Shown here in pieces: positions 44,000 to 52,530 of a stretch of 64,000 bases of DNA; within the stretch, counting starts at the first letter, position 1, and each line of letters begins with the position of its first letter. Under the pieces are notes generated by a model that saw nothing but the letters and a program-made list of their open reading frames with translations, was not told the DNA's origin and searched no databases. Origin of the DNA: an uncultured Ruminococcus sp. (GTDB taxonomy: Bacteria > Bacillota > Clostridia > Oscillospirales > CAG-272). The stretch lies in assembly GCA_902762505.1 (NCBI GenBank), contig CACWOQ010000012.1:1-64000 (forward strand), in the 5' to 3' direction. A program made the position numbers and the translations under genes.

Positions 44000-44683
44000 T
44001 CAAATGTATTCGCCGGTGCTCTTTACGAGCGTCACGGAGGATACGCCGGGGTATGCGTTGAGCTTGTTCAGGAATTTTGTGGAACCGGAGATAAGCGTGA
44101 CCTCCATCGAAAGCTCGACGGTGTTTTCAACGAGAGCCTTTGATTTCAGACGGCTTTTCTTCGTGGATTTTTCGATATAGCGGACGACGGGTTCCTCGTC
44201 GTCGGGGTTTACGTTTATCATGAGTATATAGGAATCCGCGGCGGAGGGCAGGCGGGAGGCGACGATGAGTATCACGCCGACGACAACGGCGCCGACAGCC
44301 GCGAGACCGAGCAGGTTTGCGCCGCACATGATGCCCGCGCAGATGGAGTAGTACAGGAATACTATGTCAAGCGGATCCTTTATCGCCGTTCTGAAACGGA
44401 TGATCGAAAGCGCGCCGACCATACCGAGCGAAAGAACGATGTTCGACGTTATCGTCATGAGGATCAGTGTCGTGATGACGTCCATCGCAAGAAGCGAAAC
44501 GGCGAACGTGCGGGAGAAGAGCACGCCGCGGTAGCTGATGCGGTAAACGACGATTATGAGAAGTCCGATGAGTATGGATACCGCCATGGTGAGCAGAAAT
44601 CTGCCCATGCCGAGATCCTGGTTGAAGTTTTCGACGAAGCCTTTTTTGAAAACGTCTGAAAATGTGGTTAAAGAGTATATCAT
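44000..44683 (-). CDS. DUF4956 membrane protein
   Basis: The 227-residue protein has three to four transmembrane helices, the conserved ALSIIRFRTAIKDPLDI cytosolic loop of DUF4956, and a C-terminal soluble domain that resembles a small ACT/ferredoxin-like sensor. Its function is not established, but it sits between a VTC-domain polyphosphate polymerase gene and a CotH-kinase lipoprotein. In eukaryotes the VTC domain works with membrane helices that translocate polyphosphate; DUF4956 could play that part. That is an inference from context. Confidence 0.8.
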   Translation of the reverse strand: MIYSLTTFSDVFKKGFVENFNQDLGMGRFLLTMAVSILIGLLIIVVYRISYRGVLFSRTFAVSLLAMDVITTLILMTITSNIVLSLGMVGALSIIRFRTAIKDPLDIVFLYYSICAGIMCGANLLGLAAVGAVVVGVILIVASRLPSAADSYILMINVNPDDEEPVVRYIEKSTKKSRLKSKALVENTVELSMEVTLISGSTKFLNKLNAYPGVSSVTLVKSTGEYI

Positions 44684-44698
44684 GACGGTGGTCCTTTC

Positions 44699-45403
44699 TT
44701 AACTAAACGTTCTTCCGAACACGTATTTTGAACATGAGCTCTGCATCGTGGATTCATCCGGAAGCAGATTTCTTATATGATCGGGCAGGAAATGGTCGTA
44801 TTTGACCTCCAGCACGACCCAGCACGGCGGTACGGTATAAACAAGAGTTCCGTAATCGAGAAACATATCGACGCCGGCGCCGGAGCCCTTGATATTTGAA
44901 TCGAGCGTGATCCTCACGTTCGACGCGTCGCATACGAACGCACGGCGCGTGTATTCGACTATCGTCTTTGGGCGGTATCCCTCGACGTTTATCATATGGT
45001 AAAACTCACGGGCAAGATCGGAGTCAAGCGAGAGAAGGCTTTCGCCGCGGCGGTACATTATATCGTCGTAGATCTGACGGTCTATCCTGACGGATTCCTT
45101 TTTGCCGAGCGGTCCGCGCTTGCTTTTACGCTCCAGGCTGATGAAAGAATCGCTGTGGTTGTACGATCTGATACGGTATTTTTTACGCTTCAGAAGCCCG
45201 GCGGCTGTGCCGGCAAGCGATCTTTCGTCCGGCGTGTCAAAATACACGCTGCTTATAAGATATTTGCCGCGGTCTACCGCGTATTTGTCGAATTTCATCA
45301 CCTGACACAGACGCGAGGTAAGCTCGGTCGCCTGTACCGGCGTTATGAAGTATTTCAGCTCGTGCCTGTAATCCTGCGAGGAATCCTGCATCAGGCGGTC
45401 CAA
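44699..45403 (-). CDS. VTC-domain polyphosphate polymerase
   Basis: The 234-residue protein is a stand-alone VTC domain of the CYTH-like tunnel fold. Motifs in order: YRHELKYFI, SVYFDTP, KKYRIRSYN, SLERKSK, ARRAF-like TRRAF, RITLDSN and LEVKYDHFLP. These basic and acidic residues line the tunnel in which yeast Vtc4 makes polyphosphate from ATP. I used the TTG at 45403 because an AAGGGGGTGG box lies just upstream; the ATG four codons later has no box at the right distance. It leads a three-gene operon with its own promoter. Confidence 0.85.
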   Translation of the reverse strand: MDRLMQDSSQDYRHELKYFITPVQATELTSRLCQVMKFDKYAVDRGKYLISSVYFDTPDERSLAGTAAGLLKRKKYRIRSYNHSDSFISLERKSKRGPLGKKESVRIDRQIYDDIMYRRGESLLSLDSDLAREFYHMINVEGYRPKTIVEYTRRAFVCDASNVRITLDSNIKGSGAGVDMFLDYGTLVYTVPPCWVVLEVKYDHFLPDHIRNLLPDESTMQSSCSKYVFGRTFS

Positions 45404-45424
45404 GACACCACCCCCTTTTAATTT

Positions 45425-45453
45425 AATATATCACATTGTTTAAAGTATATCAA
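45425..45453 (-). promoter_or_regulatory. Promoter of the VTC-DUF4956-CotH operon
   Basis: On the minus strand TTGATA, a 17-bp spacer and TATATT lie just ahead of the VTC gene, about 25 bp from its start. It separates this operon from the dacF-type gene upstream. Confidence 0.7.
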
Positions 45454-45468
45454 GCGGTATTTGTAACA

Positions 45469-46836
45469 TTATCTTATCCGCTTGCGTTTTTTCTTCTGTC
45501 CGCGGTATATCGCTCTTCCGATAACGTAAAGGAACAGAAATACGAAAAACGCGACGATCGAGCCGATCACAACGGGGCGCTTTACGAAGTTTTCCGTCAG
45601 ATCGAGCATATACAGGATCCTGCTCTGCGCGACGGAGGTCGTTGTGACGAGCGGAACGCGGCAGACCTCGGAGCCGTTGTATTCCACTATGATCTCGCCC
45701 GCCTGCGTACCCTGCGCTACCGGCGCGTCAAGCACGGTTTCGGGAACTATGGAGCGGAGCGTTATCTCTGTTTTGACGTCGGTGCCGACCGGCAGATACA
45801 TGGAAACCGTCTGCGCGGGGCAAAGCGTGACGACGTCGGTATTCGTGCTGAATCTGACGCCCGTCTCGGTGACGATGACGCCCTTTTTCAGCACGTCCAT
45901 ATAAGTGAATCCCGTTCTTGCGTAGTTGAGCAGCTTGATCGTGTCGTCGTATTCGGTGAGACGCCCGGTCTCCGAGTCGTCTCTGCCGCCCATTATGATC
46001 GAGAAATAGCGCTTTCCGTCGTATTCCGCGCTCGTGAGCAGGCATTCGCCCATCGTTTCGGTGGAACCGTAGTTCATGCCGGTGACGCCCGCGGTCTTAT
46101 AAAGCGGCGTCTGATATGAGCTTATGAGAAAGTTGCGCGAAAGGACGACGTGCTTGCCGACCGTGAGTTTTTCCGTCGACGTCATTTCGGTAAATCCCGG
46201 GATCGACGCCGCGTGAACGGCGATCTTTATTATATCGGACAGGATCGCGCGGTCGCCGTCGGCTTCAAGCCCGGTCACGTTTTTGAACACCGTGTTCTCA
46301 CAGCCGAGCTCGGCGGCGCGCTTTGTCATAAGCGACGCGAATTCCTCAAGGTCCGGACGGTCCGTTTCCACGTTCTGCATGTAATAATGTGCGAGTATGG
46401 TCGAAACGTCGTTCGCGCCGTGCATCAGCAGTATCGTCAGAAGCTGACGGATGGTCAGGACCTCGCCTTCTTCGAGATAGATCGAAAGCCCCGCCTTGTC
46501 TTCAAGCAGTTTTTTCGTTACGGTTATCTCTTCGTCGAGCCTGTCGCCGAATTTTTCAAAAATCATTATACCGACCATGATCTTCGTCGTCGAGGCGGGA
46601 CGGAGCAGCTGATCGTCGTTTTTGCGGTAAAGTATCCTGTCGTCGTATTCGCTGTAAACGAGCGCGTATTTCGATCTTATCGTAACGCTTTCGTCCTGCG
46701 GTATGACGTAGTCCTTCGGTACCAGCACCTGATCGGAGGATGCGTTGTCGCCGGCTGTTGTGTCAACGGCTCCGGCGGCGGTGCAGAGAATTGTCAGCGA
46801 AGCGATAAGCAAAGCCGTTATTCTTTTAAAATTCAT
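45469..46836 (-). CDS. dacF: D-alanyl-D-alanine carboxypeptidase (peptidase S11, DacF-like)
   Basis: The 455-residue protein has a signal peptide, the S-x-x-K motif in PASTTKIM near residue 82, the GAND (S-x-N equivalent) near 139 and a KTAG (KTG equivalent) near 248, then a C-terminal beta-domain and a hydrophobic anchor with a highly basic tail. It trims the terminal D-Ala from peptidoglycan stems outside the membrane and controls crosslinking. Its ATG overlaps the ribF stop (ATGA) with GGGAG upstream, so it is co-translated with ribF. Confidence 0.92.
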   Translation of the reverse strand: MNFKRITALLIASLTILCTAAGAVDTTAGDNASSDQVLVPKDYVIPQDESVTIRSKYALVYSEYDDRILYRKNDDQLLRPASTTKIMVGIMIFEKFGDRLDEEITVTKKLLEDKAGLSIYLEEGEVLTIRQLLTILLMHGANDVSTILAHYYMQNVETDRPDLEEFASLMTKRAAELGCENTVFKNVTGLEADGDRAILSDIIKIAVHAASIPGFTEMTSTEKLTVGKHVVLSRNFLISSYQTPLYKTAGVTGMNYGSTETMGECLLTSAEYDGKRYFSIIMGGRDDSETGRLTEYDDTIKLLNYARTGFTYMDVLKKGVIVTETGVRFSTNTDVVTLCPAQTVSMYLPVGTDVKTEITLRSIVPETVLDAPVAQGTQAGEIIVEYNGSEVCRVPLVTTTSVAQSRILYMLDLTENFVKRPVVIGSIVAFFVFLFLYVIGRAIYRGQKKKRKRIR

Positions 46837-47708
46837 TTTATCTCCCTGACTGCATCGACGTCCTTGGCTATCTGCGCTTTGAGTTCGTCGAGTGAATCGA
46901 ACCTGCGCTCGCCGCGCAGATATGATTTGAATTCCGTTTTTACGGTTTTTCCGTACAGATCCATATCGCAGTCGAGCACGTGCGATTCGACCGTCACACG
47001 GTCAGATCCGACGGTAGGCTTTACGCCGACGTTCGTCACGGCGCGGTACGTCTTGCCGTCTATATGGACGAGACAGTAATACACTCCGCGGCAAAGCGGC
47101 GTTATGTCGTCCGGATAATTCTGATTTATCGTCGGGAATCCGAGCCCCGTGCCGATGTGGTTGCCGTGGACGACCGGAAGGCAAAGCGAGAACGGACGTC
47201 CGAGGAGCTTTTCGGCGTGATCCGCCCTTCCCTCTGAAAGAAGCTTGCGAATTGCCGTGGAACTGACGGGCAAGCCGCCGTATCTGACTTCGTCGTGAAC
47301 CGCGGCGCCTATGCCGAGCTCTCTCAACTCGGAGCATAAGGTATCCGCGTCGCCTTCGGCTCCCGCGCCGAAGCGGAAATTATATCCGCATACAACGTAC
47401 GAGGCGCCGCACTGTAAGGCGAGTATCTGCCGGCAGAACTGTGCCGGGCTCATATCCCGGAGAGCTTCGAACGGACGGCTGAAAATTTTGTCGACACCCA
47501 TGGACCGGAGAATTTCCGATCGCTGTTCGGGCGTTATGAGATGCTTTGACGACCCCTTCGGGGCGAATCCGTCAAACGTGAAAACGGCGACCTTGCCGCC
47601 CGTCGCCCGGGCGAGGGAACGCGCGGTGCTTATAAGCGCCGCGTGACCGATATGCACGCCGTCGAAATTGCCGACGGCGACAGCGTATTTTTCTTTTTCA
47701 AACGTCAT
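46833..47708 (-). CDS. ribF: Bifunctional riboflavin kinase/FAD synthetase
   Basis: The 291-residue RibF has the N-terminal nucleotidyltransferase domain with GNFDGVHIGHAAL (residues 13-25) and a SSTAIRKLL motif, and a C-terminal riboflavin kinase domain with GLGFPTINQ and YCLVHIDGKTY. It makes FMN and FAD from riboflavin and ATP. It starts one base after rsmG and overlaps dacF downstream. The same window carries the riboflavin importer RibU under FMN control, so uptake and activation of the vitamin are both represented. Confidence 0.95.
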   Translation of the reverse strand: MTFEKEKYAVAVGNFDGVHIGHAALISTARSLARATGGKVAVFTFDGFAPKGSSKHLITPEQRSEILRSMGVDKIFSRPFEALRDMSPAQFCRQILALQCGASYVVCGYNFRFGAGAEGDADTLCSELRELGIGAAVHDEVRYGGLPVSSTAIRKLLSEGRADHAEKLLGRPFSLCLPVVHGNHIGTGLGFPTINQNYPDDITPLCRGVYYCLVHIDGKTYRAVTNVGVKPTVGSDRVTVESHVLDCDMDLYGKTVKTEFKSYLRGERRFDSLDELKAQIAKDVDAVREIK

Positions 47709-47709
47709 T

Positions 47710-48411
47710 TCAAAGAGGCTTGACCTTTATCACCGCGTACCTTCTCGGATAAATATCCGGGGTGCGCTTTGTTTTTTTGAATTCTATGATGCATCTTTCC
47801 GCATCCTCGCCGGAAAGCTTCAGCACGTGTCCGTGCGCCGTCACGGCGCCGGCTCCGAGTACGTCGGCGGCGCGCTGTGAAGCGGCAAGCTCGGACACGT
47901 CCGTTTTCATCGCGTAGAACGCGCCGCCCTGTCTGACGTAAGGCAGGCAGAGCTCGCATAAAACGGGCAGCGCGGCGACTGCGCGCGCTGTCACGGCGTC
48001 GAAGCTTTCGCGCAGGGGCTTTTTGCACAGCTCCTCGGCGCGTCCGCACAGGGTCGTCACGTTCGACAGTCCGAGCGTTTTCGCCGCGTGTTCGACGAAA
48101 GCGAGCTTTTTGCCCGTCGAATCCATGGCGGTTACGCTGATCCCGGGGCAGAGGATCGCCGTCGGAAGAGACGGAAATCCCCCGCCGCAGCCGACGTCGA
48201 GCAGAGTTGACGCGCCCGACAGATACGGAGCAAGAAGCGCGCTGTCGACCATGTGTCTGCCCCAGACGTCTTCTTCGGTTTTCAGCGACGTCAGATTGAC
48301 TTTTTCATTGTATTCGAGCAGGAGCCTGCCGAGCGCGATGAGCTTTTCCTCTTTTTCCGCGTCAAGAAGCCTATCCGCGCCGTTTTCTTCAAAGCACTGA
48401 CGGAGCGTCAT
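47710..48411 (-). CDS. rsmG: 16S rRNA (guanine-527-N7) methyltransferase RsmG
   Basis: The 233-residue product has the GidB/RsmG features: an N-terminal helical cap, the SAM-binding LLDVGCGGGFPSLP motif near residue 67 and an AVTARAVAALPVL motif near 130. It methylates G527 of 16S rRNA, next to the decoding site. I chose the ATG at 48411, which overlaps the upstream ATPase stop by 4 bp (ATGA), rather than earlier in-frame starts. Confidence 0.95.
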   Translation of the reverse strand: MTLRQCFEENGADRLLDAEKEEKLIALGRLLLEYNEKVNLTSLKTEEDVWGRHMVDSALLAPYLSGASTLLDVGCGGGFPSLPTAILCPGISVTAMDSTGKKLAFVEHAAKTLGLSNVTTLCGRAEELCKKPLRESFDAVTARAVAALPVLCELCLPYVRQGGAFYAMKTDVSELAASQRAADVLGAGAVTAHGHVLKLSGEDAERCIIEFKKTKRTPDIYPRRYAVIKVKPL

Positions 48412-50633
48412 AGCGTTATGACTCTGCCGCCGGACGACGCGGCGAAATCGCGGTCGCGCTTGTGGCACGTGAATACGATCGACTGCGTCCCGGAGGAAGC
48501 GAGCGTCTGCATTATGCGCAGGGCGCGCTTGTCGTCAACGCGGGCGAACGTGTCGTCGAAAAACGCGGGCGCCTTGTCCGGGAATATGAGATCCATGAGC
48601 GACAGACGCAGACTGACGTAAGCTATATCCTGCGTGCCGCTGCTGAGCGTGTCGGCGCGGTGTGTCATACCGCCGCCGGTATATGATATTTCAAGCTTGT
48701 TCGATATCCCGAGCCCGTCGTATTTGCCGCCGGAAAAGCCCTTCATATACTGACCGGCTCCGCGCGCAAGCGTCGGAGAAATACTGCTTCTGAGCGCCGC
48801 GGAGGCTTCGGCGAGCTTTTCGTAAGCCATGCTCGTCGCCTTGAATTCCATTTGCGCCTCTTCAAGCCGGCGGCGCGCGTCAAGCAGCTTTGCGTATATC
48901 ACGGACGGCAGCGTGAACGTGGCGTTCGCCGCCGCGAAGCTCTGTTCCTCTGAGGAGATCTTTTCGGAGATCGCTTCGTTCTGCCGGACGAGAAGATTCA
49001 GCTCGGTCCTGCGTTCGTCGGCGTTGAAGGAGTCGAGCTCGTCCGGCTGAAGCGCTCCGCAAAGGCGGGCGCGCAGCGTTTCACGGTCGTCGCCCTTAAC
49101 GCGCTCCGCGGACGTCCTCGTCCTGTACTGCGCCATTTCTATCTGCTTGCGGACGTTAGAGACCTCGGATACGACGGTTTCGACCTCGGAAATGAGTCCG
49201 GGGAGCCCGGATACGTCGGTCTCTCTGTATTTAGCGGAAAATCCGCGTACAGCCCCGTCAAGCTCGGATAAGCGTCTGTCGGCACGGTCCTTTTCTTCCT
49301 TTGCCCTGTTGTATGCCGCGGTGCGCTCGTCGGAGGCGTCCTTCGCGTCGTCAAGTCCGGCGAGAAGATCCGGGATCTCATCGGGATCGTCACAGCCGAG
49401 CTTCGCGGCGAGCTTTTCAAGCCCGCGTTTCAGCTTCGAAGTCTTTCCGGCGTTATAAGCTCCTATGATCACGCATACGGTGGCGACGGCGGCGCAGACG
49501 GCGCCGTACGGCAGAAACAGCCCGATAAACGCGAGAAGCGCGGCGGTGACGGCAAGCGCTGCCGCCAGAATGAACGGCAGAGCCGTGTATTTTTTGTATT
49601 TGAACAGCTTTTCGTCAAAGCCGTCGTACATATCGCGCAGAGCGTCCACGCCGCCTATTCCCGCGGCGATGCGGAGAATGCCGGACGATTTCGAGTTTTT
49701 CAGCTCTCCGTCGGCTTTTTGCAGTTCAAGCGCGGCTTTTCCCGCGTTTTCCTTCAATTCAACGGCGCTCGCTTGTAAAGAGTGCAGACCGTCCGCAAAT
49801 TCACGGTCCGGCAGATAGCCGTTGTTAGAGTATTTTTCGGCGAGCTTTTCAAGCTTGCTCTGACCCTCCGCAAGACTCCTCAGATTCTCTTCGTGCTCGT
49901 CAAGCTCGCGCAGGCGGCGGTACGTGTCGAGATCGTGAAGCTGCGCCGTTATTTTGTCTATGCGCTCCTTGTTCGACTGCAGACGCGCGCGGCGCGTACG
50001 GATCGAATCGTCGAGGCTGAATATATGCTCGGACTCGGATTTTGCGGCGTTGAGTCTGAATTCAAGCTCGGATACGTTGTTTTCAAGCTCGTAAATCTTT
50101 CCGCCCTTGCGGTTCTTGTAATAGAGCGCGACGCGGCTTTCATCGAGCTTTTTCAGCGCTTTTTTGGTGCTGACCGCCTCGTCCGCGGAGAAGACGATGT
50201 TTTCGATTGCCTCGGGCAGACCGGCGCCGCCGACCGCGGAGCCGAGATCTCCGGTGAACGCCGTGTTTTCGAACACGTTCTCCGGCACGCCGATGAACAG
50301 CTCCCACGGCGCTTTGTCGGTGCGGAGCGTATCTCCGTCCTTATAAATGCTTATCCTGTCCTTTGCGCGGGTCAGAAGCAGTTCGCGCTCGATCCTGTAT
50401 TCGGAGCCTTTGGACGTGAGCGTGAGAGAACCGGAGCAGCCGGATCTGCCCCACGCGACGTATTTTTCACGGCCGGGCTTGTCAAGCCCGTAGAAAATGA
50501 AGCGTATGAAAGCGCCGACGGTGCTTTTTCCCGTCTCGTTGTCGCCTTCGATGACGTTGAGCCCGTCACAGAAGCTGACGTCTTTGTCCGACAGCATTCC
50601 GAAGGAGACTATATGAAGTTCGTTGATTTTCAT
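48408..50633 (-). CDS. YhaN-like AAA ATPase (SbcC/Rad50-type)
   Basis: The 741-residue protein has the Rad50-type head split by coiled coils: Walker A GDNETGKST at 30-38, long coiled-coil segments about 170-560 with a hydrophobic interruption near 355-400, and a C-terminal signature and Walker B (DTLSSGTQDIAYVSLRLSLMDLI, FDDTFARVDDKRALRI). This matches the YhaN family that pairs with YhaO nucleases in Firmicutes. It ends the pair overlapping the nuclease gene by 4 bp. Confidence 0.85.
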   Translation of the reverse strand: MKINELHIVSFGMLSDKDVSFCDGLNVIEGDNETGKSTVGAFIRFIFYGLDKPGREKYVAWGRSGCSGSLTLTSKGSEYRIERELLLTRAKDRISIYKDGDTLRTDKAPWELFIGVPENVFENTAFTGDLGSAVGGAGLPEAIENIVFSADEAVSTKKALKKLDESRVALYYKNRKGGKIYELENNVSELEFRLNAAKSESEHIFSLDDSIRTRRARLQSNKERIDKITAQLHDLDTYRRLRELDEHEENLRSLAEGQSKLEKLAEKYSNNGYLPDREFADGLHSLQASAVELKENAGKAALELQKADGELKNSKSSGILRIAAGIGGVDALRDMYDGFDEKLFKYKKYTALPFILAAALAVTAALLAFIGLFLPYGAVCAAVATVCVIIGAYNAGKTSKLKRGLEKLAAKLGCDDPDEIPDLLAGLDDAKDASDERTAAYNRAKEEKDRADRRLSELDGAVRGFSAKYRETDVSGLPGLISEVETVVSEVSNVRKQIEMAQYRTRTSAERVKGDDRETLRARLCGALQPDELDSFNADERRTELNLLVRQNEAISEKISSEEQSFAAANATFTLPSVIYAKLLDARRRLEEAQMEFKATSMAYEKLAEASAALRSSISPTLARGAGQYMKGFSGGKYDGLGISNKLEISYTGGGMTHRADTLSSGTQDIAYVSLRLSLMDLIFPDKAPAFFDDTFARVDDKRALRIMQTLASSGTQSIVFTCHKRDRDFAASSGGRVITL

Positions 50634-51760
50634 TGCAGACTCCTTCCCGAAAGCGCTTCAAGCCCGATCTTGAGGGCGAGCGCGGCGATACGGCGCTCCT
50701 CCTCCGTCCCATCGGACAGATACGGCGCCATTGCGCGGCAGAAAGCCCCGCGGATGCCGGGCTCGGATTCGTAACGGTCCATATCGAGCGTGGGCTCGGT
50801 ACGGTCCTCGATCTCTATATATCTCACGCCGTATATGCGCGGTGAAAGAGCCTGTTCGTTCACGATGAGCGACGGCGGCACGGATCCGCGGAGCACGGCG
50901 CGTACGCACGCCTCGTTTCCGACGGACGCCGCGCGGATCGCCGCGTTGATACGGTCGGCAAGGGCGACCGAGTCCTCACAGCCGGAGCAGTCGACGTCGG
51001 TGACCTCGAATCTGCGCTGTGTGAAGGATCTTGTCCTGAAATCGGCGTAAAGATGACCGTCGCGCTTGTCAAGCTCGGCGATGAGCGCGGATTTCTGACC
51101 GCATTCGTCAAACGACCTGCCTTCAAGGCATCCGGAATACGCGTAATAAGTGTTCCTCAGCCGTTTGGCGCCGTCCGTACCCTTGTGTATATGACCGAGC
51201 GCGGCAAAATCGAATCCGGATGATTCAAGCTCGTTTTTGCTTATACTGCAATATCTTCCGCCGACGGGACCGTCAAGCTCGCAGTGAGCGCATAAAACGT
51301 TGATCCTGTCAAAATCGAGCCGCGGTTTTACGGCGAGAGGGTCGACGGACATCGTATCGTCCGTGAACGCCCAGCCGTAGACGTCGCAGTTGAGATCGTC
51401 AAAGCTGATCTTCGACAGCGACGACGAGCGGAAAATATAAACGTTTTTCGGAAATTCGGTCTTTGCCCACGGCGAATCGGGTTTGTACGGGTCGTGATTG
51501 CCGGGAGAGATTATGAATCTGATATCCGGATTTTTTTCAAATTCCGAGCAGAGAAGAGCGAGCGTTTCACGCGCGGCAAAGCCGGTGTCGAAAATATCGC
51601 CCGGCATAAGCACGAGGTCGATCTTCGCGGTCCTCGCGTAAAGAACGGCGGAGGTGAAGGTGCCTCTGAGCATCCGGCGCATCGCCTGAGCGGTCTCCGC
51701 GTTTTTCAGTGAAAACGGACTGTCAAGATGCAAGTCCGCCATATGTAATATTTTTACCAT
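50630..51760 (-). CDS. YhaO-like DNA-repair metallophosphoesterase (SbcD/Mre11-type)
   Basis: The 376-residue nuclease subunit shows all calcineurin-like metal motifs: D9-x-H11 in ADLHLDS, GDIFD, GNHDP and GHIHKG. These resemble Mre11/SbcD exonucleases but on the YhaO type. With YhaN it would process DNA ends or hairpins using ATP. The ATG overlaps the yhaN-like gene by 4 bp and has a GAGGAT box. Its promoter at 51791-51819 starts the operon that also carries rsmG, ribF and dacF. Confidence 0.88.
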   Translation of the reverse strand: MVKILHMADLHLDSPFSLKNAETAQAMRRMLRGTFTSAVLYARTAKIDLVLMPGDIFDTGFAARETLALLCSEFEKNPDIRFIISPGNHDPYKPDSPWAKTEFPKNVYIFRSSSLSKISFDDLNCDVYGWAFTDDTMSVDPLAVKPRLDFDRINVLCAHCELDGPVGGRYCSISKNELESSGFDFAALGHIHKGTDGAKRLRNTYYAYSGCLEGRSFDECGQKSALIAELDKRDGHLYADFRTRSFTQRRFEVTDVDCSGCEDSVALADRINAAIRAASVGNEACVRAVLRGSVPPSLIVNEQALSPRIYGVRYIEIEDRTEPTLDMDRYESEPGIRGAFCRAMAPYLSDGTEEERRIAALALKIGLEALSGRSLQ

Positions 51761-51790
51761 TATATAATCCTCTGATAAGACAGTATATTC

Positions 51791-51819
51791 ATTATATCAA
51801 ACCGATTCCGAAAAATCAA
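51791..51819 (-). promoter_or_regulatory. Promoter of the yhaO-yhaN-rsmG-ribF-dacF operon
   Basis: On the minus strand TTGATT, a 17-bp spacer and a perfect TATAAT lie 31 bp ahead of the nuclease gene start. Confidence 0.75.
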
Positions 51820-51902
51820 TACGATACTTGCAAATAGTTGAAAAATTCGACGGTTGTTTTTTTGCATTTTCTCTCTTTTGCATACAAGTTAACTCATTTT
51901 GC

Positions 51903-51931
51903 TTGAAATCTTATTATTTTGATGGTAATAT
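51903..51931 (+). promoter_or_regulatory. Promoter of the phosphoribosyltransferase operon
   Basis: TTGAAA, a 17-bp spacer with TGG at its end, and TAATAT precede the start at 51963. The AT-rich 150 bp between the two divergent operons holds nothing else that I can identify. Confidence 0.6.
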
Positions 51932-51962
51932 TAAGATAATTCTACTTTACGGAGATAATACG

Positions 51963-52529
51963 ATGAAAGAATTTTACGAGATCGAGATCGAAGGTCTTAA
52001 AAGAAATCTGCCGCTTTGCCCGCTCAACGACAAGCTCAAGATCGGCGCGTTCGTCATTTTCGGCGACGTGGAGCTGACGGAGGCTTCGGCGGCTGGGCTT
52101 CTCAAGATCGCGCCGGCTGATTACGATTATATGATCACAGCCGAGAGCAAGGGAATACCGCTCGTGTACGAAATGGCGCGTCAGAGCGGACAGAACAAAT
52201 ATTTCCTCGCGAGAAAAGCGCCCAAGCTGTATATGAAAAACATCCTCAAATGCGAGGTCAAATCCATAACCACCGCAAAGGTACAGACGCTGTATCTCGA
52301 CGGAGATGACGCGGAGCTTATGCGCGGCAAACGCATACTCATCGTTGACGACGTTATAAGCACCGGCGAATCGCTCAAGGCGCTTGAAGCGCTCGTCGAG
52401 CAGGCGGGCGGCATCATAGCCGGACGCATGGCTGTCCTCGCCGAGGGCGACGCGTGGAACAGAGACGACATAAAGGCGCTTCAGTACCTGCCCCTGTTCG
52501 ACGCCGAAGGCGAACCCCTTCCCCTGTAA
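51963..52529 (+). CDS. Phosphoribosyltransferase (adenine/xanthine PRT-like)
   Basis: The 188-residue protein carries the PRPP-binding motif ILIVDDVISTGES (about residues 124-136) of type I phosphoribosyltransferases, with an N-terminal domain (YMITAESKGIPL) like the adenine/xanthine PRTs. It would salvage a purine base using PRPP. The start at 51963 is chosen for the GGAG box; upstream in-frame starts add an unrelated leader. The next gene begins one base after its stop, so these are co-translated. Confidence 0.85.
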   Translation: MKEFYEIEIEGLKRNLPLCPLNDKLKIGAFVIFGDVELTEASAAGLLKIAPADYDYMITAESKGIPLVYEMARQSGQNKYFLARKAPKLYMKNILKCEVKSITTAKVQTLYLDGDDAELMRGKRILIVDDVISTGESLKALEALVEQAGGIIAGRMAVLAEGDAWNRDDIKALQYLPLFDAEGEPLPL

Positions 52530-52530
52530 T

